Source of the DNA: Oxydemutator sp963693105
GTDB taxonomy: Bacteria > Pseudomonadota > Gammaproteobacteria > Poriferisulfidales > Oxydemutatoraceae
Length of the DNA stretch: 64,000 nt
Assembly: GCA_963693105.1 (NCBI GenBank)
Contig: OY843752.1
Span: 744,001 to 808,000, forward strand
Direction of reading: 5' to 3'
Position numbers and translations under genes: made by a program. Within the stretch, counting starts at the first letter, position 1; each line of letters opens with the position of its first letter. Under the pieces are notes generated by a model that did not search any database, had not been told where the DNA came from, and saw nothing but the letters and a program-made list of their open reading frames with translations. This document shows, in pieces, positions 8,178 to 17,898 of this stretch.

Positions 8178-11100
8178 AAAAGCATCAGGCACAATTATTC
8201 TCATGGCGCGCGCTGGCCGTTTGCGGCTTGCTGGCGCTGTGGCAGGGCGCCGCCGCCGACGCGGTCGGCACGACGCAAGGCGATTTCGGCGTCAGCGGCC
8301 AGGGCGCCGCGACCTGGCGGGTCGCCATCCAGATGCCGCCCGGCGCGCGCGGTTTCGAGCCGCAACTGGCGCTGGCCTACAACAGCCAGGCAGGCAACGG
8401 CATCGCCGGCATCGGCTGGATGCTGGAGGGGTTGTCGGTCATCCGCCGCTGTGCGCGCGATCTGGCGCAGGACGGCGATTACGACGGGCCGTTGCAGGTG
8501 GTGCTGGATGAACGCGACCGCTTCTGTCTCGACGGACAGCGTCTCGCTGTCGTCTCCGGCAGTTACGGCGGCGACGGCGGCGAGTACCGCACCCGCATCG
8601 AAAGTTTCTCGCGCGTCCGCTCGTACGGCTGGAGCGGGACTTCCGACGAGGGGCGCTCGCTGGGGCCGCGCAAGTTCAAGGTGTGGCGGCGCGACGGCGT
8701 GGTCATGGACTACGGGCGCAGCGACGCCTCGCGTTTGTACGCCTCCGAAGCCTCCGAAAATGGCGGCGGCGGTGCGGTCAGGGTCTGGCTGCTCGACCGC
8801 ATCAGCGACCGTTTCGGCAACGAGATCGTGATTCGTTATCACAAGGACGGAGAGCGCGGTTACCGGGTGGAGCGGATGGACTACGGCAACAGCCGGGTGC
8901 TGTTCAATTACGAGAGGCGCGGCGATGTCGAGCGGCGTTTCAGGGCAGGCGCCGGGACGGTGCTGAACCATCGTCTCACCGCCATCAGCACCTACACGAC
9001 CTGGAAGCTGGTGCGGCGTTACGACCTGGCCTACGTGCCGCACCCGCAACACGCAGCCGGGCCGGACGCGCTGTATCCGAGCCGCCTGGCCTCGGTTACG
9101 GAATGTTTGCTCGACGAATGTCTGCCGCCGACGCGGTTCGACTGGCACGAGCAGCCGACCGACCGCGCCGCGGACTGGACGGTGCAAGCCGGCGCCCCGG
9201 CGGCGTTGCGCCTGTTTCGCAACAGCGACGATTTCCGGCTCGGCTTCGGTGATTTCAACGGCGACGGCCTCAACGATGTCTATGAAGTCAGGGGCGATCG
9301 TGGCCGCGTCCGCGACCGGCTCTACCTGAATCTCGGCGACGGGCGTTTCAACGCGGTGGACGGCGCCGACACCGAATTGTCCGGCAGCGAAGGCGCAAGC
9401 CAGTTCCACTTCGCCGACTTCGACGGCGACGGCCGCGCCGATGTGTATCAGTTGCGCTATCGTCACGACCATGACGTGATTTATCTTTCGCGGACCAGCG
9501 GCGGGCGGGTTTCCTTTGAGCGCGTCAACGGCCTTGCGTCGGGCACCCACTCGCAGCCCGACATGGGCCGCTGCCTGGACATCTCCTGCCTGAAAATCGG
9601 CGACTTCGACGGCGACGGGCGCAGCGACATCTACCGCATCAACGGGCGCGGCGACGATGTGTTCCTGTCCAACGGCGACGGCACTTTCCGCCGGGTGGCG
9701 GGGATACACGCCGCCTTGCGCAGCGGCCGGGACGAGGCGCGCGTGGATGTGCGGCGCCTGCACCTCGGCGACTTCGACGGCGACGGGCGCAGCGACATCT
9801 ATTACCTGCAAGCGAACACCGACGACCTGCACCTGACCGTGCGCCCGGGCGTCTATCGGCGCGTCAATGGAGTCGGCGTGAGCGACCGTTTCGGCACCGG
9901 CGACACCTCGGTGTACCGTTACCGCTTCGCCGACTTCAACGGCGACGGCCTGGCCGACGTTTATTACAACGGCCTGCGCTCGGGCGGCGTCCATTCCTCC
10001 TACGACTCGGTTTATCTGTCGAAAGGAAACGGCGCCTACCATCACAAAAACGGCAGGTATCGCGGGCGTTCCAGTCCGTCGTACGGCGCCGACAGGCTGG
10101 CGGACGTGCGGGTGGGCGATTTCAACGGCGACGGCAAGAGCGACCTGTTCGAGAAAAACGGCGACAGGGAAGGCTCCATCTGCTTTGTCAACGCAGGCAG
10201 CGGCTGCACACAGGTGCGGGTGCGGTTCGACGGCTTCTCTCCGACCCATCTGCAATTCCTTGATTTCAACGGCGACGGCGCAAGCGATGTGTACTGGACG
10301 GACAACGGCGGCGGGCACACCGCTTCAAGGGGCCTGAATCCGGGGCACGCGATTGTCCGCATGACCGACGGCTTCGGCGTGCGCACCGACATCGCCTACG
10401 GCCATCTCGCCGACGCGGAGGTCCACCGTGTGGACGGGCAAAGCGCCTACCCCGAGGTTTTTGTGTACCCGCCGATGCGCGTCGTGCGCCGGGTGCTGAC
10501 CGAGGACGAGCGCGGCGAGTTGAACAACCCGCTGCTCTACCGCTACGGCAACGCGAAAATACATCTCGGCGGACACGGCTTTCTCGGTTTCGGCTGGCGC
10601 GACGAGATTGCGCCTGCCAGGGGCATCGCCACGCGCACCCGCTACCTGCAGGACTTTCCCTATACCGGGCAGGTGGCGTCGGTGACTTCCAAACTGCACG
10701 ACGACGGCGCCTGGGACGACAACACCTCGGTGCTGTCGTCGGCGCACAGTCGCTACGACCGCGTCGAACTGAACCGGGGCGCCTCGATCTTCGTGCGCCT
10801 GGCTCGCAGCAAGGGGGCGCGTTACGATCTCAGCCTCGATCCGGTTTCGCAGACCGGGGCCGATTTCGAATACGACGATTTCGGCAATGTGACGCGGACG
10901 ACCGAGCAGGCCGGCGGCGATGGCCGGACTTTTACGACGGTCACGCTCAAGCAATACGACAACGACGAGGAACGGTGGCTGCCGGGACAACTGCGGCGCA
11001 CCGAGGTGACGCACGAGGCCGACGGCCAGACGACCGTTTCGCGCGAGACCCGCCGGTTGCAACGCGATCCGCACACGGGCGTCGTTACTCGTGAAATCAT

Positions 11101-14100
11101 CGGCAGCGGGTCTTCCATGTTGCAGCATGAGTACCGTTACGATGGTTTCGGCAACCGCATCGCCAAGGTCGAGCATGGACGGTCGTACGTGCCGGGCGGC
11201 ACCTTGCACCGGTGGGAGGACGTGCGCCGCGAGACGCAGACTTTCTATGGCGACGACGGCCTCTTCCCGCTGCGAACGGTGAACCCGCTGGGACACACTG
11301 TGACGTCGCGGTTCGGCCGCCGTTTCGGCCAGTTGCTTTCCGTGACCGACGCCAACGGCCTGACGACGAACAAGCACTACAACCGGTGGGGGCGTCAGAC
11401 CGGCACGCGCCGCCCCGACGGAGTCTTGTCGAGCCGCCGTCATCTGTGGATCTGCCCGCATCACGGAAGCGCTTGCAGCGACGCTGAACAGTGGGGCGGC
11501 GCGCCGGCGCGGGCGGTGTATGCCGTGGTCGAGGAAACGGCCGGCGAAACGCCGCGCGTTGACTACTACGACCGCTTTCAGAGGAAGATCAGGCAGGCGA
11601 GCGTCGGCGACGGCGGGCGCAAGGTCTTCAGAGACACCGTTCACGACCGCCTTGGCCGCCCGGTCGCCGAGAGCCTGCCGTATTTCAGCGGCGACCCGGT
11701 GTACTGGACGCGCCGGCAGTACGATGTGCTCGACCGTATTGTCTCGACGGAAACGCCGCTCGAGGACGGCGTCGCCGTGTCGCGCATCGAGTACCGCGGT
11801 CTGGCCGTGGATTACATCAACGCCCGCGACCTGCGCAAGACCATCGTCAAGGATGCGCTCGGGCGCACCGTCCGCATCGTCGAGCCGGAGGGCGCCGTCA
11901 TCGAGAACACCTACGACCCGGCGGGCAGGCTGATTGCCGTGCACGACGCGCACGGCAACAAGACGGCGATGCGATACAACCTGCGCGGCGAGAAAATCCG
12001 GCTGGAAGATCCCGATGTCGGCCTGAAATCCTACGGCTATGACGCTTTCGGAAATGTTGTCTGGGACGATGCGCCGGGCAACGCCACCACGCGGGTGTAC
12101 GACAAGCTGGGGCGCCTGACCCATCATTATTATCTGAGAGCCGACAAGCACAACGCATGGACTTATGACACCGCCGACAACGGCATCGGCAAACTGGCGA
12201 AGAAGAAAAGCCTCGACAATCACATCGAGCAGTATCGTTACGACGACCTCGGACGCCTGGCCGAAGTCAACGACCTGCGCGGTTACGTGATTCGCACCGG
12301 CTACGACCGCCACGGGCGTGCCGCGCGGGTCACCCGGCCGGGCGGCTTTGTCGTCGAGCGCGCCTACGACAGGCAGGGACGCCTTCAGTCGCTCAGAAGT
12401 CCGCGCGCCCACATCCCCGACTTTGACGCCGGCAGGATGACCGCGGCCCGGCGCGAGGCGTTGCAGGTTCAGACCGCGGCCAGGACGCGCGCGACATTCT
12501 ACGAGGGCAGGGTGCGCGAGTATCAGGGCCGCGTCGCGCTGTACCGGGAAGCCGCGGAGGCGTATCTCGAGAGTCCCGAGGATCTGCCGTGGTCGGGCGA
12601 CAAGGCGGCTGAACTGAAGCAGCGCCTGGGCGCCATCGCCGACGCTCTCGTGCGCAGGATTGCGGAGTTGCGCGCCGAGGTGGCGCGGTTGCAGTCCTTC
12701 GCCAGCCAGAGCTGGCAGACGGCGCAGCTGTTGCCGGAGTTTGTGATGGAGTTCGTGCCGACCCAATCCTGCGGCTGGCGGTCGAGCGGCTGGCAGTCGG
12801 TTGGTTGGCAGTCGAATGGTTGGCAGATGGGCGGGTCGCCGCAGTTGGACCGCTTTTCCTGCGAGACCGTCCTCGATTACCAGATGATGCCGAACGTGAC
12901 GCGACAGGGATACGAAACCCATGCGACGACCCTGTGGCGCCAGGCGAGCGAAAAACGCAGCCTCGTCGCGGAGAAGGCCGGGGAGCTGGAAACGCTGGTG
13001 CGCGCTGAAATCGGAGACGACTGGCAGACGGTGGCGCGCTGGGTTCTGCTCGACGCGGAATTTCGCACCATGCGCTCGGATCTGGACGAACTCGATCGGG
13101 CGCGCAAGCGCCTCGCCGCACAGCGCGGCCGCGCCGCGCATTACGGCGGTCTGAGCGGCCATTATCAGGCCATCTCCGGCGCCGCGGGCGACCACGTCTA
13201 TCACTGGCGCGCGGTTTCGCGCGATGCGGCGGGACGGGTTGCGTCCGAGGTCTATGGCAACTCGCTGCACGGCGAGAACCGCTACCATCCGGCCACCGGC
13301 CGCCTGCTGGAGCGCGCCACCTTGACGGCGTCGGGCCGGGATGTGCAGCGTCACGCCTACGCCTACGATGCGCTCGGCAATCTGCTCAGCCGCAACGACT
13401 GGGTGCGCGGCGTTGAAGAGTCTTTTGCCTACGACGACCTCGACCGCCTGGTTTCCTCGATGGTGACCGGCAACGGTCTCGGCGAGGACTACAACCGGAT
13501 GTCGTTCTACGGCTACGATGAAATCGGCAACCTGGTCTCGAAGTCCGGCATCGGCGCATACACCTATGGCCGCGACGGTCGCCAGCCTCACGCCGTCAGC
13601 GCCACGCCGCGCGGACAATACCACTACGATTCCTACGGCCGCATGGTGGACAGCCCCGGCTTTGCAGCCGCCTGGAACGTGTACAACAAGCCGGCTTCGA
13701 TCACGCGCAAGTCGGACGGGCGCGAGCTGCGGATGTACTACGACGCCGACCTCCGCAAAATCAAGCAGCTGGATTCGGCGGCGGGCGAGACGGTCTATGT
13801 CGGCAACCGCTATGAGAAAGTCACTAAAGACGGCGCAGTGCAGCACCGGCATTACATCCACGCCGAGGGCCGCCTGGTCGCGGTCAAGTCCATCACCGGT
13901 GACGGCGGTCCGCAAACCGGCGACTTCAGGTATTTCCACTGGGATGTGCTGGGCTCTCCCAACGCGGTCAGCGACGGCGGCGGCAACATCGTCGAGACGT
14001 TCAGTTACACGCCGTTCGGCGAGCGTCGTGCGACGCCCGGCGATGGCGACGGCGGCGGCGGCGCGGCGGCGTCGGCCTACACGCGGCGCGGCTTCACCGG

Positions 14101-15160
14101 CCACGAACACCTCGACGCGTTCGGCCTCGTCGATATGAAAGGGCGCGTGTATGACCCCGCAATCGGGCGCTTCCTGAGTCCCGACCCGCACGTCCAGGCG
14201 CCCGACCGCACGCAGAGCCACAATCGTTACAGCTACGTGCTGAACAATCCGATGAAGTACGTGGATCCAAGCGGCTTCTTTTTCAAGAAGCTGATCAAGA
14301 AGGCGTTTCGTTCAATCAAGAAATTGTTCAAGAAGCCCATTGTCCGGTTCGCGGTCGCCGCGGTGGCCGGTTATTTCGCCGGGTCGTGGGCGTACAGCCA
14401 ATACCTCGGCAAATGGGGCGCCACCGCCGCCGCCGCCGCCAGCAAGGCGCCGTCGTGGGCGCTGACCAACGCCAGCCTGATTCAAGGCGCGGTCGGCGGC
14501 GCCACTTTCAGCGCCTCCTCGTCGGCGCTGAACGGCGATTTCAACGGCATTCTGGGCAACGGTCTGCGCGGCGCGCTCGGCGGCTCCCTGTCCGGCGGCG
14601 TCAACGCCTACTTCTCGCCGGGCAACTGGTCCACGGCGCGCGTCTTCGCCGACAGCCTGGCCGGCGGCGCCTCGGAAGTCCTGCACGGCGGCAAGTTCGC
14701 CGACGGCTTCAAGGCGAGTTTCCGCGCCGCCGCGTTGACGGCGGCGGCGTTGGGCATGCGCGAGAAAATGATCGCGCAGTCCAGACTCGACCCGCGAAAC
14801 GCGGCGGGCAAAAGCGCAGGCTTTTTCGGCGACGGCTTCAAGCTGGCCGGCGGGCGCATTGTGGCGTGGCTTGCGGAACAGGTGCCAAGCCCGTTCGGCG
14901 GCGTCCAGGGCGGCCAGGGCGCGTTCTTCGGCCACGCCTACGAGCCGGGTTCGTGGCTTGATCTGGTACACGAGGCGTACGCCGGGCCGCACGACTACCT
15001 GAACAGCGGCTATTGGTACGACTCGATGGGCAACATCAAGCGGATGTCCGCTTTCGCGCGCGGTTTCGGCGAGGTTCTGAACGTCGCCAATCTGGTGGTG
15101 GCGACGCCGTTCGTCGCGGCGTCGGTGACGCCGGCCTGGGCCACCAGAAGCCTGCGCTGA
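8174..15160 (+). CDS. SpvB/FG-GAP/RHS-repeat protein with RHS core domain
   Basis: The 2328-residue product starts with a signal-like hydrophobic stretch (SWRALAVCGLLALWQG), then a SpvB/TcaC-type N-terminal domain (about residues 35-350). Seven FG-GAP/VCBS-type calcium loops of the form DFxGDGxxD follow (nt 9250-10300), then a TcdB-like middle region and many YD repeats. A helical, probably coiled-coil insert (about residues 1418-1655) interrupts the YD region. The RHS core lies at nt 14092-14274 (RVYDPAIGRFLSPDP, YSYVLNNPMKYVDPSG). The 294-residue C-terminal part begins with basic KKLIKK-type helices and a hydrophobic segment; I do not recognise its activity. RHS/TcC-type shells encapsulate a C-terminal effector, so a toxin or surface role is likely. 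No immunity gene follows: the next gene is convergent 4 bases away. Confidence 0.9.
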   Translation: MKKHQAQLFSWRALAVCGLLALWQGAAADAVGTTQGDFGVSGQGAATWRVAIQMPPGARGFEPQLALAYNSQAGNGIAGIGWMLEGLSVIRRCARDLAQDGDYDGPLQVVLDERDRFCLDGQRLAVVSGSYGGDGGEYRTRIESFSRVRSYGWSGTSDEGRSLGPRKFKVWRRDGVVMDYGRSDASRLYASEASENGGGGAVRVWLLDRISDRFGNEIVIRYHKDGERGYRVERMDYGNSRVLFNYERRGDVERRFRAGAGTVLNHRLTAISTYTTWKLVRRYDLAYVPHPQHAAGPDALYPSRLASVTECLLDECLPPTRFDWHEQPTDRAADWTVQAGAPAALRLFRNSDDFRLGFGDFNGDGLNDVYEVRGDRGRVRDRLYLNLGDGRFNAVDGADTELSGSEGASQFHFADFDGDGRADVYQLRYRHDHDVIYLSRTSGGRVSFERVNGLASGTHSQPDMGRCLDISCLKIGDFDGDGRSDIYRINGRGDDVFLSNGDGTFRRVAGIHAALRSGRDEARVDVRRLHLGDFDGDGRSDIYYLQANTDDLHLTVRPGVYRRVNGVGVSDRFGTGDTSVYRYRFADFNGDGLADVYYNGLRSGGVHSSYDSVYLSKGNGAYHHKNGRYRGRSSPSYGADRLADVRVGDFNGDGKSDLFEKNGDREGSICFVNAGSGCTQVRVRFDGFSPTHLQFLDFNGDGASDVYWTDNGGGHTASRGLNPGHAIVRMTDGFGVRTDIAYGHLADAEVHRVDGQSAYPEVFVYPPMRVVRRVLTEDERGELNNPLLYRYGNAKIHLGGHGFLGFGWRDEIAPARGIATRTRYLQDFPYTGQVASVTSKLHDDGAWDDNTSVLSSAHSRYDRVELNRGASIFVRLARSKGARYDLSLDPVSQTGADFEYDDFGNVTRTTEQAGGDGRTFTTVTLKQYDNDEERWLPGQLRRTEVTHEADGQTTVSRETRRLQRDPHTGVVTREIIGSGSSMLQHEYRYDGFGNRIAKVEHGRSYVPGGTLHRWEDVRRETQTFYGDDGLFPLRTVNPLGHTVTSRFGRRFGQLLSVTDANGLTTNKHYNRWGRQTGTRRPDGVLSSRRHLWICPHHGSACSDAEQWGGAPARAVYAVVEETAGETPRVDYYDRFQRKIRQASVGDGGRKVFRDTVHDRLGRPVAESLPYFSGDPVYWTRRQYDVLDRIVSTETPLEDGVAVSRIEYRGLAVDYINARDLRKTIVKDALGRTVRIVEPEGAVIENTYDPAGRLIAVHDAHGNKTAMRYNLRGEKIRLEDPDVGLKSYGYDAFGNVVWDDAPGNATTRVYDKLGRLTHHYYLRADKHNAWTYDTADNGIGKLAKKKSLDNHIEQYRYDDLGRLAEVNDLRGYVIRTGYDRHGRAARVTRPGGFVVERAYDRQGRLQSLRSPRAHIPDFDAGRMTAARREALQVQTAARTRATFYEGRVREYQGRVALYREAAEAYLESPEDLPWSGDKAAELKQRLGAIADALVRRIAELRAEVARLQSFASQSWQTAQLLPEFVMEFVPTQSCGWRSSGWQSVGWQSNGWQMGGSPQLDRFSCETVLDYQMMPNVTRQGYETHATTLWRQASEKRSLVAEKAGELETLVRAEIGDDWQTVARWVLLDAEFRTMRSDLDELDRARKRLAAQRGRAAHYGGLSGHYQAISGAAGDHVYHWRAVSRDAAGRVASEVYGNSLHGENRYHPATGRLLERATLTASGRDVQRHAYAYDALGNLLSRNDWVRGVEESFAYDDLDRLVSSMVTGNGLGEDYNRMSFYGYDEIGNLVSKSGIGAYTYGRDGRQPHAVSATPRGQYHYDSYGRMVDSPGFAAAWNVYNKPASITRKSDGRELRMYYDADLRKIKQLDSAAGETVYVGNRYEKVTKDGAVQHRHYIHAEGRLVAVKSITGDGGPQTGDFRYFHWDVLGSPNAVSDGGGNIVETFSYTPFGERRATPGDGDGGGGAAASAYTRRGFTGHEHLDAFGLVDMKGRVYDPAIGRFLSPDPHVQAPDRTQSHNRYSYVLNNPMKYVDPSGFFFKKLIKKAFRSIKKLFKKPIVRFAVAAVAGYFAGSWAYSQYLGKWGATAAAAASKAPSWALTNASLIQGAVGGATFSASSSALNGDFNGILGNGLRGALGGSLSGGVNAYFSPGNWSTARVFADSLAGGASEVLHGGKFADGFKASFRAAALTAAALGMREKMIAQSRLDPRNAAGKSAGFFGDGFKLAGGRIVAWLAEQVPSPFGGVQGGQGAFFGHAYEPGSWLDLVHEAYAGPHDYLNSGYWYDSMGNIKRMSAFARGFGEVLNVANLVVATPFVAASVTPAWATRSLR
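12773..12832 (+). repeat. Four tandem 15-bp repeats encoding a Gly-Trp pentapeptide
   Basis: Four in-frame 15-base units lie at 12773, 12788, 12803 and 12818, each beginning GGCTGG or GGTTGG. They encode GWRSS, GWQSV, GWQSN and GWQMG (residues 1534-1553 of the RHS protein). A Cys precedes the array and another follows about 11 residues after it. The array sits between two helical stretches of the insert that interrupts the YD repeats. Confidence 0.85.
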
Positions 15161-15164
15161 GGTG

Positions 15165-16244
15165 TTACGGGAAGACCACCAGATGTTCGATGTCGAGACG
15201 GATGCCGATGGCCTCGCCGATTGGATGGTCGTGGTGGCTGGGGGCGAAACAATGGACGGTTTCGCCGCTTTCAAGCCGCAGGTGGTAGAGAAATTCTGCG
15301 CCGCGAAACTGCTTTTTCTCGACCACCGCGCGCAGGCCGCTGGCGTCGTCGTGGACGATGTCGTCGGGGCGGATCAGCACGTGGACGGCGGCGCCATCGG
15401 CGAGGCCGCCACGGTGGGCGTCCGTCGGAAAGAAGCAGTTCAACGCGGACGGCGTAAGCCGCCCGAGCGCGGTGTCAATGCCGTGCTCGCGGCTGACCGT
15501 GCCTTTGAGCATCGTGCCCATGCCGACAAAGGTCGCGGTCTCGCGCGACACCGGGCGGTGGTAGATGTTGTAGGCGGTGTCCCACTGCAAGACGTGCCCG
15601 CCGCGCATGACGCCGAGCATGTCCGACATCGCCAGCGCCTCGCTCTGGTCGTGCGTAATCAAAAGCGCCGTGATGTTTTCGCGGTGCAGGATTTCGCGTA
15701 TTTCACCGGCCAGTTGCAGTTTGAGTTCGGCGTCGAGGTTGGAGAAAGGCTCGTCCAGCAGCAGCAGGCTGGGATGCGGCGCCAGCGCGCGCGCAAGGGC
15801 GACGCGCTGCTGCTGGCCACCCGACAGTTCGTGCGGATAACGCCGCGCACATTCCGTCATCGCCGTCAGTTCGAGCAGTTGCGCGACGCGCGTTCGGCGT
15901 TCGGCGGCGGCCAGTTTGCGCACGCCGAAAGCGATGTTCTGCTCCGCCGTCAGGTGCGGGAACAGCGCATAGTCCTGGAACATCATGCCGATCTGCCGGT
16001 GCTCCGGCGCCAGATGCAGGGCCGCGCTTTCGATGACGGCGCCGTCGAGGCGGATGACGCCCTCGCGGATGCGGTGGAAACCGGCGATGCAGCGCAAAAG
16101 CGTCGTCTTGCCGCTGCCGCTCGGCCCCAGCAGGCAGCCGATCTGCCCGCCGCCGAGGCGCAGTGTAACCCGCTCGACGACGCGCCGGGGCCGGGCTTCG
16201 CCGATGTCGGCGCTGACGCCTTCGATGGACAGCAGCGTCTTCAC
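15165..16244 (-). CDS. fbpC: Ferric iron ABC importer, ATP-binding protein
   Basis: The ATPase of an Fbp/Sfu-type importer that carries ferric iron from the periplasm. Length (359 residues) fits the family. The Walker A is GPSGSGKTT (about residues 40-48), the signature is LSGGQQQRVALARAL, and the Walker B is LLLLDEP, followed by a switch His in LLITHDQSEA. A C-terminal TOBE-like part (about residues 240-355) also fits the Fe3+/spermidine group. It starts with GTG, which overlaps the TGA of fbpB (GTGA, 16241-16244), implying translational coupling. It is last in a three-gene minus-strand operon and ends 4 bases from the convergent RHS gene. Specificity for iron comes from its partners and the Fur box, not from the ATPase itself. 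Confidence 0.92.
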   Translation of the reverse strand: MKTLLSIEGVSADIGEARPRRVVERVTLRLGGGQIGCLLGPSGSGKTTLLRCIAGFHRIREGVIRLDGAVIESAALHLAPEHRQIGMMFQDYALFPHLTAEQNIAFGVRKLAAAERRTRVAQLLELTAMTECARRYPHELSGGQQQRVALARALAPHPSLLLLDEPFSNLDAELKLQLAGEIREILHRENITALLITHDQSEALAMSDMLGVMRGGHVLQWDTAYNIYHRPVSRETATFVGMGTMLKGTVSREHGIDTALGRLTPSALNCFFPTDAHRGGLADGAAVHVLIRPDDIVHDDASGLRAVVEKKQFRGAEFLYHLRLESGETVHCFAPSHHDHPIGEAIGIRLDIEHLVVFP

Positions 16245-17896
16245 CGCCGCAGCGCCGGTTGGGAACGCGAGCGGTGCGCGATCCGGCGCGCCAGAATCAT
16301 CAGCGGCAACAGGCCCGCCGCGACGATGGTCAGCGCCGGCAGCGCGATGTCCGGCAGCTGCTCGTTCGACGCCATCTCGTAGGCGCGCACCGCGAGCGTG
16401 TTGAAGTCGAAGGGGCGCAGCACCAGCGTCGCCGGCAATTCCTTGATGACGTCCACGAACACCAGCAGCATCGCCGTCAGCAGGCCGGAGCGTATCAGCG
16501 GCAGGTGGATCGCGCGCAGCGTCTCGAAGCCGGACGCCTGCAACGTCGTCGCGGCGTAGTCAATGTTGGGCGACACCTTGAGCAGGGAATTCTCGACGGT
16601 GCTGAAGCCGAGCGTCAGAAAGCGCGTGGTGTACGCGAAATACAGGGCGAACAGCGTGCCGCTCAGAAACAGTCCCGGCGTGGCGATGCCGGCGAACGCG
16701 GCGCCGGCGATTCTTTCCAGCGTCGTGCACACCAGCATCACGCCGACGGCGACGACAACGCCCGGCACCGCATAACCGAAAGTCGCCGCCCGGTGCAGCC
16801 AGCCGAAGCCGTCGCGCGGCCGCAGGCGGCGGGCGTAGGCGAGCAGCACGGCGACGGCGGTGGTCGCCAGCGCGGCGCCGGCGCCGAGCAGCAGCGTGTT
16901 GGTTATCAGTTTCCGGTAGTCGGCGCTGAAAATCGCGGTGTCCGCAGGCCACACCCACGCCAGCAATTGCGCGGCGGGCACCGCAAAGCCGAGCGCCACC
17001 GGCAGCGCGCAGGCGCCGGTGGCGGCCCACGCGCGTGCGCCGCGCAGCGGATAAACGACGCCGAGCGGTTCGCGCTGGCCGGCGTTGTAATAACCGGCGC
17101 GCCTGCGCGCCAGCCGCTCACAGGTCACCAGGCCGGCGGTGAAAACCAGCAGCAGCATCGAAAGCTGCGCCGCGCCGACGAGACTGTCGAGGCCGAACCA
17201 GGTCCTGAGAATGCCGACGCTGAAAGTCTGTATGCCGAAGTACTGAACCGTGGCGTAGTCCGACAGCGTTTCCATCGCCACAATCGCCGCGCCCGCCGCC
17301 ATCGCCGGGCGCGCCACCGGCAGCATCAGCCGCGTCAGGGTCCGCCATGGGCCGAACCCCAGCGTGCGCGCCGCCTCCACCAGATTGGCGGACTGCTGCA
17401 ACAACGTCGCGCGCACCAGCAGGTAGAGGTAGGGGTAGAGCACCAGGCTCAGCACGACGACGCCGCCGCCCATCGAGCGGATGGGCGGAAGATTCCGCAA
17501 GCCGAGGTACTCGTGCAGCCAGCCGCCGTAGTCGAGCATGCCGGTGTAGGTGTAGGCGATGATGTAGGCGGGGAAAGCCAGCGGCAGAATCAGCGCCCAT
17601 TCGAAAAAGCGCCGTCCGGGAAAGTCGCAAACGGTGCACAGCCACGCGCCGCCGACGCCGATGGCCGAGGCGCCGAGCACGACGCCGGCGGCCAGCAGCG
17701 CGGAGTCTTTCAGGTAGAGGCCGAGCGTGGTTTCGAGCAGGTGCGACCACAGGCCGCCGACCGGCAGGAACACGCAGGCCGCCAGCGCCGCGACCGGCAG
17801 CAGTATCAGCACGGATGCGAGGCGCGCGCCGGACTGCAATGCGCTGAAGCCGGCGCCGGCGGCGCGAGCCTGTTGCGGCATGGCGGCGGCGGCCAT
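16241..17896 (-). CDS. fbpB: Ferric iron ABC importer, fused permease
   Basis: The inner-membrane channel of the iron importer, with two permease halves in one chain (551 residues from ATG 17896; ATG 17881 is an alternative). Many hydrophobic helices are visible, and each half carries an EAA-type loop that docks the ATPase: NLVEAARTLGFGPWRTLTRLMLP in the first half (split here as EAARTLGFGPW) and ATTLQASGFETLRAIHLP in the second. The start codon lies 2 bases after the fbpA stop, and the stop overlaps the fbpC start, so the three genes form one transcription unit. The frame stays open well upstream of 17896, but that part lies over fbpA and has no transporter character, so I excluded it. Confidence 0.92.
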   Translation of the reverse strand: MAAAAMPQQARAAGAGFSALQSGARLASVLILLPVAALAACVFLPVGGLWSHLLETTLGLYLKDSALLAAGVVLGASAIGVGGAWLCTVCDFPGRRFFEWALILPLAFPAYIIAYTYTGMLDYGGWLHEYLGLRNLPPIRSMGGGVVVLSLVLYPYLYLLVRATLLQQSANLVEAARTLGFGPWRTLTRLMLPVARPAMAAGAAIVAMETLSDYATVQYFGIQTFSVGILRTWFGLDSLVGAAQLSMLLLVFTAGLVTCERLARRRAGYYNAGQREPLGVVYPLRGARAWAATGACALPVALGFAVPAAQLLAWVWPADTAIFSADYRKLITNTLLLGAGAALATTAVAVLLAYARRLRPRDGFGWLHRAATFGYAVPGVVVAVGVMLVCTTLERIAGAAFAGIATPGLFLSGTLFALYFAYTTRFLTLGFSTVENSLLKVSPNIDYAATTLQASGFETLRAIHLPLIRSGLLTAMLLVFVDVIKELPATLVLRPFDFNTLAVRAYEMASNEQLPDIALPALTIVAAGLLPLMILARRIAHRSRSQPALRR

Positions 17897-17898
17897 TG

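Noticed and set aside
8201..10318. 705-codon minus-strand frame with repeated VAVEVGEV-like words
   Set aside because: The repeats are the reverse complement of the DFxGDGxxD loops of the RHS protein, so the pattern is an echo.
10325..14221. 1298-codon open frame on the minus strand across the RHS gene
   Set aside because: It is antisense to a gene with clear domains. Its composition reflects the high-GC complement of the RHS codons and it shows no domain.
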